Positions 1 through 7,775 of a stretch of 23,805 nt of DNA are shown in pieces. Origin of the DNA: Clostridia bacterium (lineage in GTDB: Bacteria > Bacillota > Clostridia > Oscillospirales > CAG-272); contig JAFQOC010000498.1 in assembly GCA_017420845.1 (NCBI GenBank), positions 1 to 23,805 of the forward strand, written 5' to 3'. Position 1 is the first letter of the stretch, and each line of letters starts with the position of its first letter. Under the pieces are notes generated by a model. It did not search any database, was not told where the DNA came from, and was given only the letters and a program-made list of their open reading frames with translations. Made by a program: the position numbers and the translations under genes.

Positions 1-671
1 CCTGTGTTTTTGAGAGCAAAGAAGGCAGGGTCGCGAGGTGAAGCCGTAGACATACGAACCTCCAGAAGACCGGCTCCATCAGGATGGTAAACCCCCTCAT
101 TGTACATAAGGATCACGTCAGTATGAATGTAGGTCAAAGTACGGTTATTGGCACCGAACAGGGTAAAATGGTATGTGGTGTCGGCGGGGATTTTCACCGA
201 TATGGTATCCTCATTTATGACGAAGGGACGATCCTCGGAACCGTTGGGGGTATTATCCGTTACTTCCAGAATGACGGGTTCCATATTAGCTGCTACCGTA
301 AGTGTGGTTTCCACACCAAGGACATACTCAGGCAGAACGTCGAAACGGACAGTATACTCGCCCGCAGGAAGTGAGACGGAAAGCTTACCGTCATTGTCGG
401 CAGTCAATGTAGCAGATTCACCATCTGCGTTGACAGGGAGGATGGTAATCACAGCTTCAGCCATGGGATTTCCGTCCTGATCCTTGATTTGAATTGTAAC
501 GTCGATCTTCGGAACAGGAGCCTCGGTGGGGGCTTCGGTGGTGGGGGAGTTTTCCCTGGCGGTTGTATCATCGGGGAGTGTGTCAGCGGTCCCCTTGCTA
601 TTGCAACCTATGAGTGTCAGTACAGACAGAACTGTGATCAGGAGTGCCGTAATTAAACGGAAATGTTTCAT
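1..671 (-). CDS. Lipoprotein with carboxypeptidase-regulatory-like domain (partial, C-terminus beyond the left edge)
   Basis: An open frame runs from ATG at 669-671 to the window edge with no stop, giving about 223 residues. The N-terminus (MKHFRLIT..., hydrophobic core, LIGC lipobox with Cys23) is a lipoprotein signal peptide, so the protein should be anchored outside the membrane. A Pro/Thr/Glu linker (PTTEAPTEAP) spans about residues 43-53. Residues 54-125 look like a prealbumin-like carboxypeptidase-regulatory fold, with the signature DQDGNPMAEA, then LPAGEYTVRF. A further beta-rich part follows from about residue 145. A ribosome site AAAGGAAA lies 9 bases before the ATG. Only 24 bp separate it from the preceding lipoprotein gene, so it is in the same operon. 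Enzymatic function is not visible; it may be a binding or structural surface protein. The gene call is firm, the domain call moderate. Confidence 0.85.
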   Translation of the reverse strand, partial: MKHFRLITALLITVLSVLTLIGCNSKGTADTLPDDTTARENSPTTEAPTEAPVPKIDVTIQIKDQDGNPMAEAVITILPVNADGESATLTADNDGKLSVSLPAGEYTVRFDVLPEYVLGVETTLTVAANMEPVILEVTDNTPNGSEDRPFVINEDTISVKIPADTTYHFTLFGANNRTLTYIHTDVILMYNEGVYHPDGAGLLEVRMSTASPRDPAFFALKNT

Positions 672-695
672 GGTATTGATTTCCTTTCGGAGCGC

Positions 696-3506
696 TTATT
701 TCTTGGTAATAACCAGGTCAATGGTATCCTCGGTCAGATTCATTATATCTGTTGTGAAGACGATAAATTCCACGCTTTCTCCCGCATCCAATGTAAAGAC
801 GTACGGCATCACGACGCTCTCGGAGGAGAAGTCGTCAGAGATTACCACGTCGGCGTTCATTTCACCGTTGGCGGGAGAAATGATATAGGTGCCTGCGGTC
901 ACCGCGGTGAAAACCGCGGTGGTGCCTGCGCAGAAGTTATTCTCTACAGATACATGAATGGCGTTGTTGCCCATTTTCAGAGTACTTCCGTCACCGGCTC
1001 CCTCGTTCCCCTCGTTTCCGCTGTTAGGAACGTAAGGGTCGGTGAGGGTAAACTGAACATCCGCTGCTGAGATGCCGTTATACACCATAACAAGACTGTA
1101 ATACTCGCTGTATCGGTCGATCTTGCCACCGGATGTAATGGACGTGCCGCCAAAGGAAACCGCCAGATCCGGGTTATTCCAGCTCAAAATATAGCTCACA
1201 TAGTGTGCTTCGTCGGCGGTGCCACGGAGGAAAACTGTGTATTCCTTGCCCGGAATCATGTTATGGGTGTAAGTCCCCACGTTCAAGGTAAATTCGTAGG
1301 CGATACGCTCTACGCTGATCTGAACAGTGTCCGAGTTGTTGTTTGATTTAACCCAATAGGTGATATAGCCGTAGTCGGCCACGGATAACTGAGCGGTCTC
1401 TACCCACGTGTTACCGCCGTCGATGCTGAGCAGATCACCGTTTAAGGCAGTCAATACAAAGTCAGAAGCCACAAACTCACTGACATAGCCGTTTTGGACA
1501 CCTGCTTTGGCATCATAAATACCGGATCCGGTAGGAACGTGGCCCAGACAAGTAACGGTAACGGTGTCCGTAATATCCTCGGTGCCATCGTACTCATAAA
1601 TATCCACCGAAATGTAAAGATTAACCTTATCTCCCTGCTTCAAATCGGTCGTGAATGTTCTTCCCTGACCCTGCATGGTGCTTGTGTCCTCATTCCACAG
1701 GAAGAAACGGACGTAGGGACTATTCGCCTGAATCATGTATGTGCCTGCCTGAGATGCGGTCACAGAAACAGCCAGATAAGATCCATAGGGCGCTGTGACG
1801 GTGTTTTCACCCTCCTGCAAGGGCGTAGCCTCCATGGAGACGATGTCACAGTCAAAAACAAAGGAGGGGAGAGTAGTATTTTCATATCGGACTGTAAAGG
1901 ACATAAGCTGATTGTCCTCAGTAGCGGTAACTACAATTGAATCCTGGATATAGTCGTTCCAAGCCATGCCCAGAGTGGAGGAGCTGATCTGGTACTTACC
2001 TGCCTTGGGTGCGGTAAAATATACCGTCACATCGGCGTTTGTGGGCAGGGTATAGCCTTCGGCGCGCAGAGACCCGAGTGTAATCTCGGAGTCGATCCTG
2101 GCGACGATATAGGTATAGTCCAACTTTCCGTCTTCGGGTACCGACCAGGGGAAGTAGCGGGACTGGAGGGAATACTCACCCGGCTCGGTGATATCCATAT
2201 AGTAGACCTTTGTGTAAATCGGATAACCGTCATCTCCCATCTCTCCCAAGCCAAACTGCACCGTCTCATGAGAGGTGGAGAATATCATGTAACGACCGAC
2301 AGAGGGGGCGGTAAAGGTGATATCCTCAAAGGCGTACTTGAAGGAGTCGGTGATGGTCAAGGATCCTTGTCCGTCAGAAATAATCATTTCAATGGCGGAG
2401 AGCTTGTTGCCAACAACAGAGATCTCTGTGTCGCAGGTAATCCCGTTCAGCTTAACGGTATACAAATTGTACTCACCGTCGGGGGTAGGCTTGCCCTCCT
2501 GCTTGGCACCGCTGATGCTGACGATTTCGGCATAAGTGGGGACGCGAAGTGTGAAAGTCGCAGGCGTATTCTCTTTGACGATAAAGGAACTTCCCTCCTC
2601 ACCGTCGGGAGTGATCACAGTCACGTACTCGGGAACGGTAACAGTAACGTTGTAAAGATGGAAGACCACGTGAGCACAGATATCGCACACACCGTCGACA
2701 TCGTGACCGCCATGGACAGCCTCATCTTTTTTAACGTCGTGGCCACAGGTCGAAGCGTACCAGTGAGTATTCGCGTCGGAGGTCCACTTGTCCTCGAAAG
2801 TGTGGAAATGGGGAGGCGTGTAGCCGCAGATATCACAGGTAGTATTCCCATCGGCATCGGCATGAACACCTTTATCTGTCGCGGGAATATCGTGACCGCA
2901 GGTAACCTCACGCCAATGCTCGTCCTCGGTGGTGGTCCAGGTTTCGGCGAAGGTATGCTTGTGGCCGCCGTTCTCACCGCAGACGTCACAGTCTCCGTCG
3001 TTGTTTTCGTCGACGTGGGATGTCAATTCGGCACCATCTACGGTATGGCCGCAGGAGGGCAAATGCCAGTGACCATCATCGCCCTTTGATGTCCAGACCT
3101 CCTCATATGCATGGGTATGGTCATAGTCATACGTACAGATATCACAAATGGCGTCGTTATTATCATCCTTGTGCTTGCTTTCATCCTGTTTGACGTTATG
3201 ACCGCAGGCGGACTTATGATAATGGGTGGATTCATTCCAGGTCCAGGTATTCTCAAAGCTATGGGTGTGGTCCTTGATATAACCGCAGACGTCACAGATA
3301 TCGTTGCCGTCGGTATCCACGTGATCTCCTCGATCGGATTCCAAATCGGTATGCTCGCAGGCGGCGGCATGCCAATGCTGTGTTTCGTCATAGAGCCAGG
3401 TGGAATCAAAGCTGTGCTCATGGGGAGGCTCCTTGCCACTGTCACAGGCAGTTAACAAAACCACCAGGGCCAGAAGGCAGAGAAGACAAATAGTGAATTG
3501 TTTCAT
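696..3506 (-). CDS. Large lipoprotein with five HxH/CxxC (putative metal-binding) repeats and beta-sandwich domains
   Basis: 936 residues. A signal peptide with lipobox LTAC (Cys21) predicts an extracytoplasmic lipoprotein. Residues 29-281 hold five tandem repeats of 50-52 residues, each with the order HxH, W, H[WY], CxH, H and CDxC; the CDxC pairs are at 71/74, 121/124, 173/176, 224/227 and 274/277. Comparable His/Cys repeats are common in surface proteins of gut Firmicutes; zinc or another metal as ligand is inferred. The remainder (about 285-936) is beta-rich with recurring AGxY-type motifs (VGRYMIF, AGKYQIS, AGTYMIQ, AGTYIIS), suggesting several jelly-roll domains similar to bacterial pre-peptidase C-terminal domains. 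No catalytic motif was recognised. A ribosome site AGGAG sits 7 bases before ATG 3506. It follows the Cys-rich lipoprotein gene by 35 bp in the same operon. The gene is certain; its role is unknown. Confidence 0.93.
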   Translation of the reverse strand: MKQFTICLLCLLALVVLLTACDSGKEPPHEHSFDSTWLYDETQHWHAAACEHTDLESDRGDHVDTDGNDICDVCGYIKDHTHSFENTWTWNESTHYHKSACGHNVKQDESKHKDDNNDAICDICTYDYDHTHAYEEVWTSKGDDGHWHLPSCGHTVDGAELTSHVDENNDGDCDVCGENGGHKHTFAETWTTTEDEHWREVTCGHDIPATDKGVHADADGNTTCDICGYTPPHFHTFEDKWTSDANTHWYASTCGHDVKKDEAVHGGHDVDGVCDICAHVVFHLYNVTVTVPEYVTVITPDGEEGSSFIVKENTPATFTLRVPTYAEIVSISGAKQEGKPTPDGEYNLYTVKLNGITCDTEISVVGNKLSAIEMIISDGQGSLTITDSFKYAFEDITFTAPSVGRYMIFSTSHETVQFGLGEMGDDGYPIYTKVYYMDITEPGEYSLQSRYFPWSVPEDGKLDYTYIVARIDSEITLGSLRAEGYTLPTNADVTVYFTAPKAGKYQISSSTLGMAWNDYIQDSIVVTATEDNQLMSFTVRYENTTLPSFVFDCDIVSMEATPLQEGENTVTAPYGSYLAVSVTASQAGTYMIQANSPYVRFFLWNEDTSTMQGQGRTFTTDLKQGDKVNLYISVDIYEYDGTEDITDTVTVTCLGHVPTGSGIYDAKAGVQNGYVSEFVASDFVLTALNGDLLSIDGGNTWVETAQLSVADYGYITYWVKSNNNSDTVQISVERIAYEFTLNVGTYTHNMIPGKEYTVFLRGTADEAHYVSYILSWNNPDLAVSFGGTSITSGGKIDRYSEYYSLVMVYNGISAADVQFTLTDPYVPNSGNEGNEGAGDGSTLKMGNNAIHVSVENNFCAGTTAVFTAVTAGTYIISPANGEMNADVVISDDFSSESVVMPYVFTLDAGESVEFIVFTTDIMNLTEDTIDLVITKK
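2664..3422 (-). repeat. Tandem repeat of five 150-156-bp units encoding HxH...CxxC modules
   Basis: Five in-frame units begin at codons His29, His80, His130, His182 and His233 of the 936-residue lipoprotein, giving periods of 51, 50, 52 and 51 codons. The protein pattern is kept strictly while the DNA differs visibly between units, so this is an old, diverged amplification and not a recent slippage array. The last unit has degenerated at its end (CDICAH where other units have CDxCG or CDICT). Confidence 0.88.
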
Positions 3507-3541
3507 GGGGATCTCCTATTTTGTTTTTACAACGAATCAGA

Positions 3542-5143
3542 TTATTTTTCCCGATAGTATCCGCAGGCAAAAAGCCATTGGTCCTCCTCCAGGGCGTAGA
3601 CGGATATGGTGGGATGGGTCTCCACAAATCCGTTTCCGTCCATGAAGAGCAGTTGGTTGACACTGTATTTCTGAAGGAACTGCTTCAACTCCTCCGTGAC
3701 GGCGGTTACACCGTCGGAATTGCAGTAGTCACCATAACCGGACATACCGAAGGCTTCCTCGGGGCAACGGCGACAGTCCACGTGGCATTTTTCGCATGCT
3801 TCTGTACAAGCACCGTTAGCGAAGCCTTTTTGCGCGCTTTCACACTCATTATTTTCGCGGCAGGGACAGTTGGTTACACAGAAGTAGGGGCCGTTATCTC
3901 CGGGGGGATCCACAATCAGGCCGCCAAAGCCCTCAATAAAGAGCTTATAATTCTCGGTTCCTTTCGATACGGTCAATGCCTTGTTGCCTCGCATTTCTAC
4001 CGTGGTAAAGGAGGCGTCCATGAATCGACAGGCGGAGGATACGTGGGCATAGAGAACAGGGCCGTAGCCGTGTGTCTCGGGATACTTGGCTTCATCGTAA
4101 ACGTGGTAGTAGTTATCGCCACCCTCAGAGATGGGCCAAAGCTTGTAATTCTTGCCATCGAATACGTGTGCTGAGTTTGCTCCCTGGGTCTGCAGTGTTT
4201 CAGCTCCGACAAACTCAAACTTATTTTGATCGTATTCAGGCGCGCGTTCCAGATGCTCGTCGGAAGGGTGCATCAGTTGGGAGTCTGCGAGGTTGAGGGA
4301 AAACTCACCGTCAAGCGTGATAGCGAAGTAGACCTTGATGGGGAACCGGTTATCGGTGGAGCTGGAGAGAACACCAAAGCTGAAAGTAACCTGCCCGCCG
4401 TCAGAAATCATCTCATCGGCAATCTGAACGTCAAGCTTAAAATTCTTAGTATAGGTTCCCTCGGCCCCTCCGCCGTCAGCAATGAACTGAAGATCCTTGA
4501 AAAAGCGGTTCGCGCCGTAATATTTCGCCTGAGGATTTACCTTGTTTTCGATGGTATCCATCCAGGATTCCACAGAATAGGTGCCGCTCTTGGGAGGCGC
4601 AAACTCAAAGAAAATTTCATGTGTGGGTGAGGTTAGCTCCACGCAGTAAAGACCTGTGTTTTTGATCTCAATAGCATTATAAAGCTGATCACCGTGACCT
4701 CGGGTGGTAACAATCTTGTGAAGCTGGATTTCCACGTTGCGGCTGTTGTTGGTGGCGGTATAAATGTTTGGATTGTAAGTGTAACCGGCCGGAATGGATG
4801 TCAGTCGTATGCGGTAGTCTCCGTCCAAGCCTCCCACACGGGCAACACCGTCTTGACTCACGGGGGCAGTGTGAATGGAATATCCATCGTTCCATTGGAC
4901 TGAAATAGGATACTCCTCGGATGGAATGTAGACATCGTCACCTACCTTAAGGGTAACGGTAAAAGGATTTTTATCTACGTTGCCTTCTTCATCGGTGACA
5001 ACGTCTGAGTCCTTTGTATCGGCCTCAGTGCCGCCTTGATTGGCTCCGGGAGCCTTGACAGCAGGATTGTACTCTCCACAGGCGGTAAGAAGGAGCGTCA
5101 AGGATAGGAAGATGGGACCTAATTTGCAGAGGAGACTTTTCAT
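3542..5143 (-). CDS. Lipoprotein with C-terminal Cys-rich domain
   Basis: 533 residues, lipobox LTAC with Cys22, followed by a low-complexity Gly/Asp/Glu linker to about residue 60. Residues 61-142 look like a prealbumin-like domain (GDYRIRLTSIPAGYTY), similar in layout to the lipoprotein at the left edge. Residues 155-285 are beta-rich with a PKSGTYSVESW motif. The unusual part is residues 422-474, with ten Cys (422, 426, 428, 434, 446, 450, 453, 457, 460, 474) including a CX3CX2CX3CX2C run; Cys527 lies near the end. Disulphides or metal ligation are both possible. No known enzyme signature was seen. The start is one base after the stop of the double-VWA gene, and its AGGAGG ribosome site (5155-5160) is inside that gene's final KGGK codons, so translation is probably coupled. 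Function unknown. Confidence 0.92.
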   Translation of the reverse strand: MKSLLCKLGPIFLSLTLLLTACGEYNPAVKAPGANQGGTEADTKDSDVVTDEEGNVDKNPFTVTLKVGDDVYIPSEEYPISVQWNDGYSIHTAPVSQDGVARVGGLDGDYRIRLTSIPAGYTYNPNIYTATNNSRNVEIQLHKIVTTRGHGDQLYNAIEIKNTGLYCVELTSPTHEIFFEFAPPKSGTYSVESWMDTIENKVNPQAKYYGANRFFKDLQFIADGGGAEGTYTKNFKLDVQIADEMISDGGQVTFSFGVLSSSTDNRFPIKVYFAITLDGEFSLNLADSQLMHPSDEHLERAPEYDQNKFEFVGAETLQTQGANSAHVFDGKNYKLWPISEGGDNYYHVYDEAKYPETHGYGPVLYAHVSSACRFMDASFTTVEMRGNKALTVSKGTENYKLFIEGFGGLIVDPPGDNGPYFCVTNCPCRENNECESAQKGFANGACTEACEKCHVDCRRCPEEAFGMSGYGDYCNSDGVTAVTEELKQFLQKYSVNQLLFMDGNGFVETHPTISVYALEEDQWLFACGYYREK

Positions 5144-5144
5144 C

Positions 5145-7775
5145 TTAGATCTTCCCTCCTTTCTTGGATTTGACGCTAAAGAAGCTCTTGATATCGTGCC
5201 ATCTGAGTTTACGGATGATAATGTCGATGACGTAAAGGACCACGGCCATGATCATCAAGGGGATGAGGTAACGGACCACGTAGGTGGCCACTTCCTTTTC
5301 GTCGTTTTCCAACGAAGGAATTTCTCCCTCATAGACAGTACCACGGTTCCGTAAACCGGCATGGAGGGCAGCGGGGTCGTAAACTGCAAAGCTGTCGTAT
5401 TCAGGTGGATAGCCCACATGGAAAGCGGACTCTGATTCAAATACCTTGTCGGCATAAGCGTAAGTGACATTGATAAGATATCGGCCACGCAACGGTGTCT
5501 CAAAATTATAAAAATAGCGGGCAGAATCAAAGGTAAGTCTCTCGGTAACTTGCGAACCGTCCGGGAAGGTGACGGTGACGTCCGTGGTGGCATAGGGGTT
5601 GAGGGTAACGGGAATCATCTCTACGCGGGAGCGAGCACCGTCGTAATCAACGCTGATGGTGTATGGGTAATCCACACGCTCGTCGGGGGTATTCTGAACA
5701 AGGACGTTTTCAAAGAATCGATATCCGCTTTCATTTTCCCAGGTGAATGCCCACGGGCCGGTAAGCGTGGAGGTAAAGGTGGAAACTCTTCCGTTTCCGT
5801 AGTTCCAATAGGCATAGAGGGGAGCTTCCACTGTGTTACCGCCGGATTTGACGTAATCCACGGTTAATACGGTGGTAGCCGACGCCTTGGCTTTGGCGTA
5901 GGTATAGCCCATGATATCGGGAACAGACGCGATACCCTCCAGAACCGCATCACTTCCTCTCTTGATGTGGACGGGGGTGCGGCCTTCAATAACCGATTGG
6001 GTCAGATCATCGGCGATTTCAGTAAACATGATCTCCAAAAGATCCTCCTCACGGACAATCTCGAAATATTTGCCGCCTCCTGCTTCCGCAATACCCTTGA
6101 GAGTTGCGATACCCTCCTCGCGGGCTGCAGGGTGAATAACCGATGTGGTGATACCGTTGTCGTGAAGCTTTGTAACCACATCAGCAGGAGTATCACTCTC
6201 CAACGTATAAGACATACCGTCGGAAATGAGCATGATCTGCTTGTCATCAAATGCCATGTCGATCATCAGATCCCCCGCCTTATCCAATGCTGTTCCGATA
6301 ACGGTTCCCTGGTAGGGTTCAATGGCGTTGATCAGTGCGGCGATCTCATCGCGGTGAACTGCTTTGATTGGAGACTGGAGTACATTGATCTCTCCCCAGA
6401 AATTCACGATCATGACGTAATCGTGATCATCCAGCATGTTCATAAGCTGGATAGCGGCCTGCTTGGCAATTTTCAAGCGGGAAAAATTCTGCATGCTTCT
6501 GGATGTATCCAAAACAATAGCATAGAGCTTGGGGTCCTGATCACTATTACCGTATTTGACAGGGAGCATGTCCTCAAGGGCGTGCAGGATGTCATCGGTT
6601 TTGTTTTGGATTTTGAGGTCTCCCATGGTCACAAGGCTTTTCCCGAAGCGGGATACGCACTTTTCCACTCCGTCAATAAAGGCAGTGTAGTTTTTTAACT
6701 CACGGATATCCACGTTGGATATCATGATCTCATCATACTTACAAAGCTCTTCTACGGTGCATGGAACGTTGGGATCTTTGATAAATGCGTCGATCTCAGC
6801 GAAATCACCGTAAAGCATTTTCGCCCGATCCAGGTCGGCGGAATCGTTGGTGATCAACAGGACTTGAAGGCCTGCGACGATCGTCTGTGTGAAATCGAAG
6901 GTATTGTTTGCGGTGCAGTAATCACCGTCGGCTGTGATGGCCACGCGGTAGTCGTAACGACCTGTGGATCCGGTGGGAAGGTCGATATGAATGACGTTGT
7001 AGCCACGTTGAAGCTTAATTGCCTGATTGCTTACGCGCTCACCTTCTACATAGAGAACGGCGATAGCTCCCGTGTCATAGCTGGACTGGATCAGAACGTT
7101 GGCGGTAGCCTCGTGGTTCATGTATGTAGAGGCCGCGTATTCCACGTCGGAAATCTGGATTTCCTTCTGATCTTCGGTCAGATTATTATCCAGATAGATT
7201 GCGTCAATATAAATGCCCTCGGCGTAGATGCTCTCTACGGTAGAGACCAACTCCCCCGATGCATCTGAGGCGGTTTCTTTTCCGTCAGAAACAAGGATCA
7301 TGCGTTTGATGACCCCGTCTCCGTACAGTTCCATGGCATACTTCATGGCTTGAGAAATGTCAGTTGCGCTATCGTCCACTCCGCTCTCTTTCACTGTGGG
7401 GATGACCTCTTCATCGAATCCACACAAAAGCTTGGAATCCCGTCCGAAAACCACCACCGCCATTTTGGAATTTTTGGGAAGCTGAGCCTGAATCTCCGCG
7501 ACGTATTCGTCCACAGTATCCAGATTGCGATTGGATGAATAGGAAACATCAGCAACCACAACCACCTGAGTCTCGGTCATAACGGTCGTGTAAATCATGC
7601 CGGCCAAGGCCAAAGTGACACAAACAGAAATGATTATATGGAACGTCAGAGAGATAAAGACACTTCTGTGGCGATTTTCCTTGCGTATGGCGATAATAAT
7701 GGGAATAATTATGGCTAGCAGCAGGGGAATGAATACAAGAAGCAGATAGGGATTATCGAAGCTGATATTTTTCAT
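5145..7775 (-). CDS. Membrane protein with two VWA domains and a glutamine-amidotransferase-like fold
   Basis: 876 residues. Two N-terminal TM helices (about 9-30 and 39-62) flank a basic loop (RKENRHR), and a third TM (about 834-854) precedes a basic tail (KSKKGGKI), so residues 65-830 should lie outside the cell. VWA domain 1 has MIDAS D76-S78-S80 and SDGK at 163-166. VWA domain 2 has DTSRS at 423-427 and SDG at 518-520. Between and after them are segments typical of the VWA family with an embedded amidotransferase-like domain: LLITNDSADLDRA at 306-318, then TPVHIKRGSDAVLEGI and WNYGNGRVSTFTS at about 600-670. No amidotransferase catalytic triad is expected or seen. It overlaps the upstream VWA gene by 23 bp. 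Presumably it works with the operon's MoxR ATPase and binds envelope partners through metal-dependent VWA contacts. Confidence 0.93.
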   Translation of the reverse strand: MKNISFDNPYLLLVFIPLLLAIIIPIIIAIRKENRHRSVFISLTFHIIISVCVTLALAGMIYTTVMTETQVVVVADVSYSSNRNLDTVDEYVAEIQAQLPKNSKMAVVVFGRDSKLLCGFDEEVIPTVKESGVDDSATDISQAMKYAMELYGDGVIKRMILVSDGKETASDASGELVSTVESIYAEGIYIDAIYLDNNLTEDQKEIQISDVEYAASTYMNHEATANVLIQSSYDTGAIAVLYVEGERVSNQAIKLQRGYNVIHIDLPTGSTGRYDYRVAITADGDYCTANNTFDFTQTIVAGLQVLLITNDSADLDRAKMLYGDFAEIDAFIKDPNVPCTVEELCKYDEIMISNVDIRELKNYTAFIDGVEKCVSRFGKSLVTMGDLKIQNKTDDILHALEDMLPVKYGNSDQDPKLYAIVLDTSRSMQNFSRLKIAKQAAIQLMNMLDDHDYVMIVNFWGEINVLQSPIKAVHRDEIAALINAIEPYQGTVIGTALDKAGDLMIDMAFDDKQIMLISDGMSYTLESDTPADVVTKLHDNGITTSVIHPAAREEGIATLKGIAEAGGGKYFEIVREEDLLEIMFTEIADDLTQSVIEGRTPVHIKRGSDAVLEGIASVPDIMGYTYAKAKASATTVLTVDYVKSGGNTVEAPLYAYWNYGNGRVSTFTSTLTGPWAFTWENESGYRFFENVLVQNTPDERVDYPYTISVDYDGARSRVEMIPVTLNPYATTDVTVTFPDGSQVTERLTFDSARYFYNFETPLRGRYLINVTYAYADKVFESESAFHVGYPPEYDSFAVYDPAALHAGLRNRGTVYEGEIPSLENDEKEVATYVVRYLIPLMIMAVVLYVIDIIIRKLRWHDIKSFFSVKSKKGGKI

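Noticed and set aside
2268..3089. Plus-strand open frame opposite the His/Cys repeats
   Set aside because: Shadow of the repeat array; its apparent periodicity is the sense repeat read backward.
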